Of a DNA stretch of 64,000 nt, positions 44,188 through 52,712 are shown piece after piece. A program made the position numbers and the translations under genes. Source of the stretch: Clostridia bacterium (GTDB taxonomy: Bacteria; Bacillota; Clostridia; Christensenellales; Borkfalkiaceae). The stretch lies in NCBI GenBank assembly GCA_028720205.1, contig JAQYLE010000017.1, positions 91,982 through 155,981 on the forward strand, in the 5' to 3' direction. Under the pieces are notes generated by a model. The model was not told the DNA's origin. It saw nothing but the letters and a program-made list of their open reading frames with translations, and did no database searches. How positions within the stretch are numbered: the stretch's first letter is position 1; each line of letters starts with the position of its first letter.

Positions 44188-46197
44188 TTATCTGCCAAGC
44201 ACTTCGATTTCGCCGATATGTAATTTTTTTCCTTCTTCCATCATATCAGTCTCGGCAATGAAGATTTCTATTTTTGTTACTTTAATTTCGTTAAACGTAG
44301 CAACTGCCGCCGCGCCTGCCTGTATCGACTGCGCGTCACCGTTGTATGCGCTCTTCGTAAAACCGAGATTTGTAATCACGCATTCCGTCTGCGCTCCTTC
44401 ACGCCATACGGGTTTTTCGGCAAGCGTAAACGCGACGTATGAAATATTACGGAACGCGTTAGCATATTCGTACGAATTATGTACGAGTAAGCCGCGCACG
44501 TACACCGCCTCGTTGAACGTCAGTGTGATTTTCGTTTGTTTTTCCGCAATAAACTGCCTGTCGGAATGCCCGATACGCGTTACGAATAACCCGTCGTTGA
44601 GATATTTTACGGTACTTTGTTCCGCGTTTGTCGCGCTGACCGACGCTCTCGGCGCCACGTTCGTATAGCCCGAAGCAACGGAGGGTAGACGTTGCAGTAC
44701 TGTGGTAGGTCCGTTCGCGACAGGCACGGGGAAATCCGCCCTGCTATCCTGTATCCACGTCATTGGCGTTACTGCGCAAAGCCTGCCTATATCCACCGAA
44801 CCGAACGGAGCAGTCCATTCCCAATGCAAAATCCAGTCTTCCCCGTCTACGTGCAAAAACTGAACGTGCCCCAGATTCGTCATAAAATCGTTATTCACGT
44901 CAAGCCCTATCACGGTGGAAAATTCGCGGTTTTTCGGCTTGGTATAAGGCCCTAACGGATCGTATGAATACGCCCAGCATACGTCGTAATCAGGCGCCTG
45001 CACGCCCGTAGGGCAAAACGTAAGCAAGTACACCTTTCTGCCCTGCGAATCTCTGCTGGTAAGCATTTGCGGAGCTTCGTGTACTTTTCCTCCTTTAAAA
45101 TACGCCTCGGAATTTGAAGAAACGTTTTTCGTGCCGTCCTCCCACGTATCCAGAATATCCCAACTGGAATCGTAATGGCGCGGGTATTCGGGATCGTTAT
45201 AACTACTGCCTTTATAAAGAACGCGCACCGCATCGAAATTTTCAACCAGATTCGACACCGTGGAAAAATCAGGCGTTACCATATCCTTCATTTTCATTCC
45301 CCAGATCGCGCTGTAATTGTTTGCTTTTACGAAATACAGATACAAGGTTCCGTCCTCGTCGAACCAGGGATGCGCGTCGTAATTGGCAAAGCCCGTGTCT
45401 CCTTTCTCAGATCCGAAGCCCAATCTTTCAAACATAATTTGCGGATTGACGGTATCCACGGAATAACCGTTTAAATCCAAAGCCTCAGCATCGCCGTAAT
45501 AGTTTTCCGAAGTTACCATTTCGAACGGTCCCACGGGGGTATCCGAAACGGCTACGCCTATATATTGCCGTGAAACCCACGAAGTCGCTGAAGAATACAG
45601 CGCCCCCTCTATCGATCCGTCGTTACGTTTAGCCTTGGCTGAATAATACATATAATACTTGTCGTGTCCGTGAACCGTGCAGGTATCGCCCGTACAATCG
45701 CACGGTTTATAAATGACTTCGGGAGCGAAAAACATGGAAGTATCGTTCCCGATAACGTTGCACCAGGCGTTAGGATCGGTAATTTTCAAACACCAGCCGT
45801 TGCCCACCGCGCCGCAAATTTCCCAATCGTTTAAATCTTTCGATCGGGTAAGCACAAAATGTCCCCAATAACGGTTTCCGTTCTCGTCGATTGCCGATGA
45901 ACCAGGATTGGCTACGCCGCCGCAATCGGACATGTACTGATAAAAATATCCGCCGTATTCGGCGTCCTGTTCCTCGCTTACCCAGATAACGCCGCTATCG
46001 CCGCCGTAGAATTTGGAATTGTTTTTATATAACAGATCGGTATCGTAACTTTCCGATTCGTCGGAAGCGTCGAAATGCGGAAGTTTAAAAACTTTTTCGG
46101 CGTCCGCCTGTCGGCTGCAAGCGCCAACGGAAAAAAATAATATACCGCATGCCGCCCAAGAAACAATTCCTGTAATACATTTTCTGATTTTTCTCAT
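44188..46197 (-). CDS. GH43-like glycosidase lipoprotein with discoidin-like domain
   Basis: 669 residues from ATG 46197, which has AGGAG upstream; a TTG five codons earlier is less likely. The signal ends FSVGACSRQ, a lipobox. A five-bladed beta-propeller follows: VIWVSEEQDAEYGG, NAWCNVIGND and HPWFDEDGTLYLYF. VHEAPQML supplies the Glu expected as general acid in GH43. The C-terminal ~150 residues are discoidin-like (ASVSATNAEQSTVKYLNDG). GH43 enzymes act on arabinan, xylan or galactan side chains. It is lipid-anchored outside the cell, between the permease and the giant lipoprotein genes. Confidence 0.82.
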   Translation of the reverse strand: MRKIRKCITGIVSWAACGILFFSVGACSRQADAEKVFKLPHFDASDESESYDTDLLYKNNSKFYGGDSGVIWVSEEQDAEYGGYFYQYMSDCGGVANPGSSAIDENGNRYWGHFVLTRSKDLNDWEICGAVGNGWCLKITDPNAWCNVIGNDTSMFFAPEVIYKPCDCTGDTCTVHGHDKYYMYYSAKAKRNDGSIEGALYSSATSWVSRQYIGVAVSDTPVGPFEMVTSENYYGDAEALDLNGYSVDTVNPQIMFERLGFGSEKGDTGFANYDAHPWFDEDGTLYLYFVKANNYSAIWGMKMKDMVTPDFSTVSNLVENFDAVRVLYKGSSYNDPEYPRHYDSSWDILDTWEDGTKNVSSNSEAYFKGGKVHEAPQMLTSRDSQGRKVYLLTFCPTGVQAPDYDVCWAYSYDPLGPYTKPKNREFSTVIGLDVNNDFMTNLGHVQFLHVDGEDWILHWEWTAPFGSVDIGRLCAVTPMTWIQDSRADFPVPVANGPTTVLQRLPSVASGYTNVAPRASVSATNAEQSTVKYLNDGLFVTRIGHSDRQFIAEKQTKITLTFNEAVYVRGLLVHNSYEYANAFRNISYVAFTLAEKPVWREGAQTECVITNLGFTKSAYNGDAQSIQAGAAAVATFNEIKVTKIEIFIAETDMMEEGKKLHIGEIEVLGR

Positions 46198-46213
46198 CGT
46201 TTTCTCCTTCAAA

Positions 46214-47173
46214 TCAGCCTTTCAGCCCCGAGGAAATCGCCACGCCTGCCAGAATAAATTTCTGCGAGAGCAAATAGAGCAATAACAGCGGCAACGTTGC
46301 AATCGCCGCGCCTGCCATCTGCAAGGGCCAGTTCTGCGCGTATGCTTCCGAAAAGAACGAAATAGCAATAGTCAACGTGTAGTAATCCGCGTTGTGCAGA
46401 TAGAGCAACGGACCCATATAATCGTTATAAGCGCTGATAAACACCAATATAAACTGCGACAACAACGCAGGCAGAGAAATAGGAAGCATGATATTGAAAA
46501 ACACCCCGAATTCGCCCAAGCCGTCTACGCGTCCCGCGCCCATCAGATCGTCCGGCACCCCCAAGTAAAACTGACGGAGAAAGAAAACCGTACCTACCGT
46601 TCCTAGCATTTTCGGAACAATGAGAGGTAGCGGCGTTCCCACCCAGCCGATAGTATCGAACATCAGAAAGGAGGCAATCGTCCCCATGCAGTTGGGCAAC
46701 GTAAGTCCGCTGATCAACAAGGCGAACAACGGTTTTTTCGCCTTAAATTCGAGTTTTGCAAACGAATACGCCGCAAACGCGCCCATAAAAATACCCACGG
46801 CTACGCTGGGAATATATATCCACATACTGTTCCAGAAAGCCACAAGCAGATTCGGCCCTGCGGTATCTTTCGTAAACGCCGTTACGTACGCGCTCAGAGT
46901 AAGCCCTTTTTGCGGGATCCAGTGAAATGCCGCCATATGCGCTTCCGCTTCCGTTGTAAGCGAAGTAACGATCATAACGTATAACGGAATGCAGATCATC
47001 AGAAATACAAACAAAAAACAGGTATACGTGCCGATATGCAGATTTTTCTTTTTTTTCTTGCTGTCTCCATTCCCCGTTTGCCCCGAAAAGGCTTGCGGTT
47101 GTTTTTCCTTGTTCAAAGCGCGCGTTTCGGAATTCAGCGCAAAGGAAGTATCGGCTATTTTAACGTCAGTCAT
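46214..47173 (-). CDS. Carbohydrate ABC transporter permease, MalG type (second system)
   Basis: 319 residues with a longer polar N-terminus (about 45 residues) and six membrane segments. The EAA loop reads DDLMGAGRVDGLGEFGVFFNIMLPISLPA, and the end ILAGVAISSGLKG is typical of MalG-like permeases. It pairs with the MalF-type permease 11 bp upstream. It completes the second CUT1 importer, whose ATPase is again absent from the window. Confidence 0.92.
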   Translation of the reverse strand: MTDVKIADTSFALNSETRALNKEKQPQAFSGQTGNGDSKKKKKNLHIGTYTCFLFVFLMICIPLYVMIVTSLTTEAEAHMAAFHWIPQKGLTLSAYVTAFTKDTAGPNLLVAFWNSMWIYIPSVAVGIFMGAFAAYSFAKLEFKAKKPLFALLISGLTLPNCMGTIASFLMFDTIGWVGTPLPLIVPKMLGTVGTVFFLRQFYLGVPDDLMGAGRVDGLGEFGVFFNIMLPISLPALLSQFILVFISAYNDYMGPLLYLHNADYYTLTIAISFFSEAYAQNWPLQMAGAAIATLPLLLLYLLSQKFILAGVAISSGLKG

Positions 47174-47184
47174 TTTTTACCTCT

Positions 47185-48138
47185 TTAAAAATCCTCGCTC
47201 ACCCAGAACTTACTTACAAAGAAGTTAAGCCGAGTAAGCAACATAATTCCCACTGCCACAAGCCAAGATAAAGCGCACGCAACGCCGAATCCGCGCGATG
47301 CGGAAGCCTGAAACGCCATTTTCCAGATATAATACACCGGCGTGAGCGCCCTGTCTTCCGGACCCGTTCCGTTGTTGGAAATAATCTGCATTACAGTCTG
47401 TTCCTGCAATCCCGCCACAAACCAAATCGTCCAGAGATAGAAAACGGTGGGCGTCAGCGCGGGCCAGGTAATTTTCCAAAATACCGTCATGTCGCTTGCG
47501 CCGTCTACGCGGGCGGCTTCCTGAATAGATTTATCCACGTTTAAAAATCCCGATTCCAACACGATAACATTCGTTCCGTTCATCCATACGGAAAGCAGAA
47601 ATACGCCGAAAGAGAAGGTGTTTGCATCCGTCGTCCATTTCATTTTCGGCAACCCTATCGCGTTCAACGCGGTATTGATCATACCGAAATCCTCCTGAAA
47701 CATCCATTTGAACACCATCGTAATGGCTACGCCCGATACCACTTGCGGCATAAACATTATCACGCGCATAAACTTCGAACCGGGCACTTTTTTCGCCAAA
47801 TGATTAGCAAGAAAAATTGCAAGAATCAGATTAAACGGAACGCATAATATATAAATCGCTATATTTTTCAACGACGTTCCGAACCAGCCGGATCGCAAAT
47901 CTACCATAAGCAAAAATTTATAATTCGAAATACCCGTCCATTCCGCATATTTTACGTTATACGAATGTAATTCCGTAAAAGAAACCACCAGCGAAAAAAG
48001 CATGGGGAACAGCGTAAACGCGCAAAACCCGATGACTGTGGGCGTTACGATCGCCGTCGCCGTAATTTCTTTTCTGATATTCAAAAGTTTTTTTCGTCTT
48101 GCGGCTTCATCGTTACGGGCCGCCGTTAATTCATTCAT
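47185..48138 (-). CDS. Carbohydrate ABC transporter permease, MalF type (second system)
   Basis: 317 residues with six hydrophobic segments and the EAA loop SIQEAARVDGASDMTVFWKITWPALTP. It follows the solute-binding lipoprotein gene by 63 bp and precedes the MalG-type gene. It is a channel subunit of the importer for region C. Substrate likely the oligosaccharides made by the lyase and GH43-like enzyme, inferred. Confidence 0.92.
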   Translation of the reverse strand: MNELTAARNDEAARRKKLLNIRKEITATAIVTPTVIGFCAFTLFPMLFSLVVSFTELHSYNVKYAEWTGISNYKFLLMVDLRSGWFGTSLKNIAIYILCVPFNLILAIFLANHLAKKVPGSKFMRVIMFMPQVVSGVAITMVFKWMFQEDFGMINTALNAIGLPKMKWTTDANTFSFGVFLLSVWMNGTNVIVLESGFLNVDKSIQEAARVDGASDMTVFWKITWPALTPTVFYLWTIWFVAGLQEQTVMQIISNNGTGPEDRALTPVYYIWKMAFQASASRGFGVACALSWLVAVGIMLLTRLNFFVSKFWVSEDF

Positions 48139-48201
48139 CTTTTTTACCTGTCGAAAATACTTTTCTCTGTTTTAAGCGGACGAAAAACACTGCCAAAAAA
48201 C

Positions 48202-50133
48202 TTATTTGTATTCTTTCAAATAATCGTTCGTTCTTTTAATCACCGCACCGCCCGCAACGCTGGTATTTTTTCCTTTCAGCCATTCCTCGTACGTCATCGT
48301 ACCGTTTCTCAATGAAGAATTCAGATCGGAACACCATCTTTCCACCCATACTTCGTCCGGCATATACCACCAGTCGCCCGGTTTTTCGTAAGAAAGCGCT
48401 TCATATAACACGCGCGTATTGTTTGCTTTAACAATGCCGGGCAACTTTAACTCTCCGAACAACGATTCGTCCATCGGGAAAAAACCCGCATTCGCCCGCA
48501 CTTTTTGCCCTTCCACGCTCATACACCATTTTAAAAACGTAACGGCTTTTTCTTTCTTTTGCGAACCTTCACGCACCACAGCCGATACGCAGTTTGCATG
48601 TCCCGCCTGTTTTCCTTCCGCCGCAACCGTATCGCAGAACGGATCGGAAGGATCGGTATATTCTTTGTATACAAGCAAAGGCGCCATATCGAATTCAAAC
48701 CCCGCGGCGTCCGATCTTGAAGCGAATTCCACCAACATGTTCGATTTGCTGGCCGCAAAAACAACTTCTTCGGAAAGGAAATACGAAATCAGCCCTCTCG
48801 AATTCACCGTTGTGGGTTTAGGCGAAATCTCTAATCCCCTGCCGTCCCCGATCTGCGTTTGAGTAGACGTACCGAGTTTCAAATATCGTTCAAACGCCGT
48901 TCTCATCGACGGCAATTCCTTTAAAGCGGAAGCGTCTCCTTTTGCCAATTCGTCTTCGATACCGCTCCAGACGCCCGCCGTCGTCCCGTCCGCCTTCCGA
49001 TAATCGCCGTAATCGGCAGGCAAATTACCGCTTGCGTCAACGTCTTGCACGGGATTGAGAACTTCGCCTTCGCCGATGTCCATTTTATCCGCGAAATCAA
49101 TCGTTTCGCCCGCCTGATACACTTTGCCGGTTCTGCCCGTAAACGTGCCTTCCGTAACTATGTAATTTGGATTTGGATCAAGTAAAGAAAAATTCCAATC
49201 GCCGTTTCCCGTCAGATCGGTCAAACAATCGCCGCCCACCGACCAACCGTATTCAAACCACCATTCGGTAAAATAGCCGTACGTGGATTTCGACTGCGTA
49301 TTCCATTCTTTGGTAAACAGCATGGCAACGTCTTCCATTTCGTCCCAGTTCATGGGAATGCGGTTGTTGAACACCAGAACTTCAGAATCCGTATCCGGCA
49401 CTCTCCATTGCGTCGCGCCCGTGCCGCCGTAATCGTAGTGATAGGGCTTTTCGCTTCTGAAATAGCCTTTTGCCGGCATCGTCTTTCCCTTCTCTTCTAA
49501 TAAGGCTTTCAATTCTGCACATGCGGGATCTGTAATTTTCAATCCGTTTTTATCCGCAATTTCGCCGTTGCTCCACGCAACCAGATCCTCTTCGTCAACG
49601 GAAATTTCTAAAATGCCTGCGTTTTTTAGCATAGTTTTATTATAGAAAAGAGCCGTCGTCTGTTTATCTAAGGGTACGCCGTACAACGAATCGGTTTCAT
49701 GCGAAGTGTTCGTCTTTTCGTCGTAGCGTAAATTCTCGTACACCTTAGAGGAAACGTTACCCATATCCATATCGGTAATAGCGTTGTATTCGTCGGTAAT
49801 CTCTGTAAGGTATCTTCCCACAATCCATTTTTTAATGTTTACGTCGTCGCGGATTAAATAGACGTCCGGCCCGCTTTTCGAGCCCGCGGTGATCTGAATG
49901 TTAGATTCGTACGAACCAACCGGTCTTTGCGACGTTTTCACCTCGATACCGTGTTCCGCGCCGTACGTTTCGTTGAACGCTTTTTCAAGCGCAGTATACA
50001 TACTGAGTTGTTCGGCTGTGCCCGTTACCCAGAACGTAACCGCGTCCGAATTGCTCCCTCCGCACCCCGTAAAAAAGGATACTCCGAAAGCCGCCGTCAT
50101 CGCCAGAGAAACGATTTTTCCTGTTTTTTTCAT
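48202..50133 (-). CDS. Large solute-binding lipoprotein of the second sugar ABC system
   Basis: 643 residues, longer than the usual 420-450 for the family. The signal ends SFFTGCGGS, a lipobox. The body has the family-1 layout: VTFWVTGTAEQLSMY, KSGPDVYLIRDD, LYGVPLDKQTTALFYNKTML and a Trp-rich end (YEKPGDWWYMPDEVW). The extra length lies in the middle (about 200-380), with a GDWNFSLLDPNPN stretch. Large versions are common for long or complex oligosaccharides. It is first in the transporter unit, and a promoter-like sequence lies just upstream. Confidence 0.9.
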   Translation of the reverse strand: MKKTGKIVSLAMTAAFGVSFFTGCGGSNSDAVTFWVTGTAEQLSMYTALEKAFNETYGAEHGIEVKTSQRPVGSYESNIQITAGSKSGPDVYLIRDDVNIKKWIVGRYLTEITDEYNAITDMDMGNVSSKVYENLRYDEKTNTSHETDSLYGVPLDKQTTALFYNKTMLKNAGILEISVDEEDLVAWSNGEIADKNGLKITDPACAELKALLEEKGKTMPAKGYFRSEKPYHYDYGGTGATQWRVPDTDSEVLVFNNRIPMNWDEMEDVAMLFTKEWNTQSKSTYGYFTEWWFEYGWSVGGDCLTDLTGNGDWNFSLLDPNPNYIVTEGTFTGRTGKVYQAGETIDFADKMDIGEGEVLNPVQDVDASGNLPADYGDYRKADGTTAGVWSGIEDELAKGDASALKELPSMRTAFERYLKLGTSTQTQIGDGRGLEISPKPTTVNSRGLISYFLSEEVVFAASKSNMLVEFASRSDAAGFEFDMAPLLVYKEYTDPSDPFCDTVAAEGKQAGHANCVSAVVREGSQKKEKAVTFLKWCMSVEGQKVRANAGFFPMDESLFGELKLPGIVKANNTRVLYEALSYEKPGDWWYMPDEVWVERWCSDLNSSLRNGTMTYEEWLKGKNTSVAGGAVIKRTNDYLKEYK

Positions 50134-50149
50134 TTTATCTCCCTTTAAA

Positions 50150-50177
50150 CTTATACTATGTACTTTAAAGTTTACAA
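50150..50177 (-). promoter_or_regulatory. Possible promoter of the second importer unit
   Basis: Minus-strand TTGTAA (50177-50172), 16-bp spacer and TATAAG (50155-50150) lie just before the ribosome site of the binding protein gene. Flanking AAACTT and AAGTTT arms could form an operator over the -10 region. Both boxes are imperfect. Confidence 0.45.
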
Positions 50178-50227
50178 TTTTTTATCGTCTGTATTCTGTT
50201 AAAATCATGGTTACACAAACGTTTTTT

Positions 50228-51508
50228 TTATTTCCCGATCGAGACAATTCTCTTTTCCTTTCTGCTTTGTTCCGCCGCGTATACGCATTTATGCCCGTTT
50301 ACCGAATCGTTGATCGAAGTCATGGAAACGGAACTTTCGTCGCCGTTTAAAAATCTCACGTAATCGTACATCAGGCACATATCGCCGTTGCTGTGCCGCG
50401 CGTCCGCGCCCACTTTATCCGATACGTCCACTTCCGTGCTTTGCGCCTTGTACGTTTCGCCGTTATGTATATATTCGTAGAGTTTGAATTTATTATCTTC
50501 CAGCCTGCCTTTGATTTCGCCTTTCGTTCCTACGATTTTAATTTCGCGCCCCGCCACGCTGCATCCGCCCACTACGTTCAACGAGCCCATGCTTCCGTCT
50601 TTAAAAAGCACCGTTACCATTTGCCGATCCATCAGATTGCGTTTGAGTTTGTATACGCACCGCCCGTAATCGGAACGTTTTAAATAGTCCTCTTTTTCTT
50701 CTTTCGTAATTTCGGCAAGCGGTTTGTTGATTCCGCGCCACGTCTGAAAATAAAACCAATCGAGTTCAAGATGAATTTTTTTCGCGTCGTATAAACACGT
50801 CTGATTGTGCGGACACTGATAACAAAATTCCGTTGCGCCCTCGGGCGCGTTTTCTTCGATGAAATTCGCCCGTTTGGCAAAAGAGGTTACTTCATCCGGC
50901 GCGGAAAAATTGTTCAGCCAGCACATCAAATCCATATCATGACAACACTTCTGCAATAACAAACCGGAACCGCAATCGTCTTCGTCCGCCCATTTTCCAC
51001 GCACGAACGAATCGGCAAAATGCACGGTACCCACGTGTTCGTTCATTTCCAGCGTAAGGATTTTTCCTATTTTGCCTGCGTTTATAAGCCCTTTCATCGT
51101 ACGGTAAAAAGGCGTATAACGCAAAACGTGGCACACCACTACGGAAACGCCCTTTGCCGCGGCAAGGTTTTTAAGTTCCAGCAAATCTTTTTCGTTGTTT
51201 ACGATGGGTTTTTCTAGAAGTTGATTATAGCCTGCGTTAATAAGTTTCTTCGCCGTTTCGTAATGCGCTTCGTCCATCGTAGCGTTAATCACCGTATCGC
51301 ACGCAACGTTTGCCGCCAGAAAATCGTCCAAAGAAGAAAACCGCTTATTTTGAGGAAGAGCATACGCATCTCCCGTCACTTTCAGCGCAATAGAATCAAT
51401 GTCGGTAACGGCGACGATTTCCGCTTCTTCGGGGTGTTTCAACGCATACGATGCGTAAACGTTTCCCCTGTCACCGCACCCCAAAAGCGCCATTCTTATT
51501 TTTTTCAT
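50228..51508 (-). CDS. Gfo/Idh/MocA-family oxidoreductase
   Basis: 426 residues. The N-terminal Rossmann fold starts MALLGCGDRGNVYASYAL (about 6-23), and the catalytic EKP motif is in LLEKPIVNN. The C-terminal domain has HDMDLMCWL, with the His/Asp expected for substrate handling. CYQCPHNQTC near 245 adds paired cysteines of unknown use. The family uses NAD(P) to oxidise or reduce sugars, inositols and glycosides. The gene stands first in region C with its own promoter, opposite the AraC-controlled operon. It may oxidise the imported sugar, possibly linked to region D. Confidence 0.88.
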   Translation of the reverse strand: MKKIRMALLGCGDRGNVYASYALKHPEEAEIVAVTDIDSIALKVTGDAYALPQNKRFSSLDDFLAANVACDTVINATMDEAHYETAKKLINAGYNQLLEKPIVNNEKDLLELKNLAAAKGVSVVVCHVLRYTPFYRTMKGLINAGKIGKILTLEMNEHVGTVHFADSFVRGKWADEDDCGSGLLLQKCCHDMDLMCWLNNFSAPDEVTSFAKRANFIEENAPEGATEFCYQCPHNQTCLYDAKKIHLELDWFYFQTWRGINKPLAEITKEEKEDYLKRSDYGRCVYKLKRNLMDRQMVTVLFKDGSMGSLNVVGGCSVAGREIKIVGTKGEIKGRLEDNKFKLYEYIHNGETYKAQSTEVDVSDKVGADARHSNGDMCLMYDYVRFLNGDESSVSMTSINDSVNGHKCVYAAEQSRKEKRIVSIGK

Positions 51509-51548
51509 TTTCGAATTCCTCGCCCGATTTTCAATTTTTTCTCCTATT

Positions 51549-51577
51549 ATTATACACTAAAGCGTTTTTACTGTCTA
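51549..51577 (-). promoter_or_regulatory. Promoter of the oxidoreductase gene
   Basis: Minus-strand TAGACA (51577-51572), 17-bp spacer and TATAAT (51554-51549) match the consensus except for one base. The ribosome site and ATG 51508 follow about 40 bp downstream. Confidence 0.75.
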
Positions 51578-51635
51578 TATCAAAACTGTTCAAATTTGTG
51601 TAAATATTGCTTTTTTTAATTAAATCATTTTTTTG

Positions 51636-51652
51636 GTAAAAACAATTTTTAC
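51636..51652. promoter_or_regulatory. Inverted repeat, candidate AraC-regulator site
   Basis: GTAAAAA CAA TTTTTAC is a perfect 7-bp inverted repeat about 59 bp upstream of the oxidoreductase -35 box. The half-site GTTTTTAC also occurs within the promoter (near 51563-51570) and at 52626-52633 before the plus-strand operon. Binding by the neighbouring AraC protein is inference. Confidence 0.4.
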
Positions 51653-51668
51653 AAAATAAAACCTCTCT

Positions 51669-51692
51669 CGTGCGGCACGGTTTTTCCGCACG
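51669..51692 (-). terminator. Terminator after the AraC gene
   Basis: CGTGCGG (51669-51675) and CCGCACG (51686-51692) form a perfect 7-bp stem with a 10-nt loop. On the minus strand a short T-rich tail follows. It lies about 30 bp after the AraC stop. Confidence 0.65.
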
Positions 51693-51720
51693 GGAAAGGC
51701 TTATTCATAGGATAAAAACC

Positions 51721-52548
51721 TTATTCCACCGTAACGAATTCTTTATCGCGGTATTTTCTTCTGAAATCCACAGGGGAAAAACCCGTAGTGCGTTTGAATA
51801 CCCGGCTGAAGTTGCTGCAATCGGAAAAGCCGCAGAGCGCAACGATTTCCCCGATGCGTTTTTCGGAATTCGCAAGATATCTTTTCGCCGCAGCGATACG
51901 GCACGCAAACAGATACCCCTTTACCGATTTTCCCGTAACCGATTTGAATATATGAGATAAATACGACTGACTGATGCTGTATCTTTTTGAAAGATCTTCC
52001 AACGAAACGTCCTGATTGTAATTAGACTCAAAATCCTTCTGAATTTTATAAATCATTTCGCACTTTTCGTCCTCAAACGTTTCGAAAAGATTGGGGCGGC
52101 AAGCGGACAAACGAAGGAGAAATTCCTGCGCGTACAACCCAAGTATCTCCCCGTTCGCTTTATCCGCTCGCCCGCTTTCTTTTACAATACGACCGAACAG
52201 TTCCGCAAAATCGTCAAAATGTTCGGATACGTCAACGATATTGTTAAAGCCTTCCGGGCGGTTAAACAGTACCGAAAACAATTTATATCCCACTTCTGTC
52301 CGCTCGTCTATTTTCGGGCTGACGTCTATCACGTATCTTTTATACGGCCCTTTGGTGATTTTAATAAAATGTTCTTCGAAGCGGTTGAAAATTAAAATAT
52401 TGCCGCGCGTGGCATTATATACGGAATTTGCAAGATGCACTTCCGCTTCGCCTTCCGTAACCAATAAAATCTGATGACAGTCGTGATAATGATTCCGTAC
52501 GTTTAACTCGTCTTCTTTGTAAACCGCCTTTAAAAATCTAATCGCCAT
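51721..52548 (-). CDS. AraC-family transcriptional regulator
   Basis: 275 residues. The N-terminal cupin-like sensor (about 15-150) begins with NVRNHYHDCHQILLV, as in sugar-responsive members. The C-terminal pair of helix-turn-helix motifs has LEDLSKRYSISQSYLSHIFK and IGEIVALCGFSDCSNFSRVFK, ending TGFSPVDFRRKYR. It is divergent from the five-gene operon at 52713, with 164 bp between them. It lies upstream of the Gfo/Idh oxidoreductase gene. It most likely activates one or both units in response to a small ligand, probably a sugar; the ligand is unknown. Confidence 0.93.
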   Translation of the reverse strand: MAIRFLKAVYKEDELNVRNHYHDCHQILLVTEGEAEVHLANSVYNATRGNILIFNRFEEHFIKITKGPYKRYVIDVSPKIDERTEVGYKLFSVLFNRPEGFNNIVDVSEHFDDFAELFGRIVKESGRADKANGEILGLYAQEFLLRLSACRPNLFETFEDEKCEMIYKIQKDFESNYNQDVSLEDLSKRYSISQSYLSHIFKSVTGKSVKGYLFACRIAAAKRYLANSEKRIGEIVALCGFSDCSNFSRVFKRTTGFSPVDFRRKYRDKEFVTVE

Positions 52549-52678
52549 GTTTTTCTCCTTCCGTTCTATTCTATCATACTTTTAAAGAAAAATCTATATT
52601 TTTGAAAAAATTATTTAAAAAAACAGTTTTTACATAGTATAAAACAATTTTTTCGTATTCTTTTGGCGCCCGTTATGA

Positions 52679-52684
52679 TATAAT
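52679..52684 (+). promoter_or_regulatory. -10 box of the redox operon, weak -35
   Basis: TATAAT at 52679-52684, 29 bp before the first ATG. At 17 bp upstream there is only TATTCT, so no good -35 box. Such promoters usually need an activator, which fits the divergent AraC gene. Confidence 0.55.
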
Positions 52685-52712
52685 AACAAAAGAATAAGTC
52701 AGAGGACAAATT

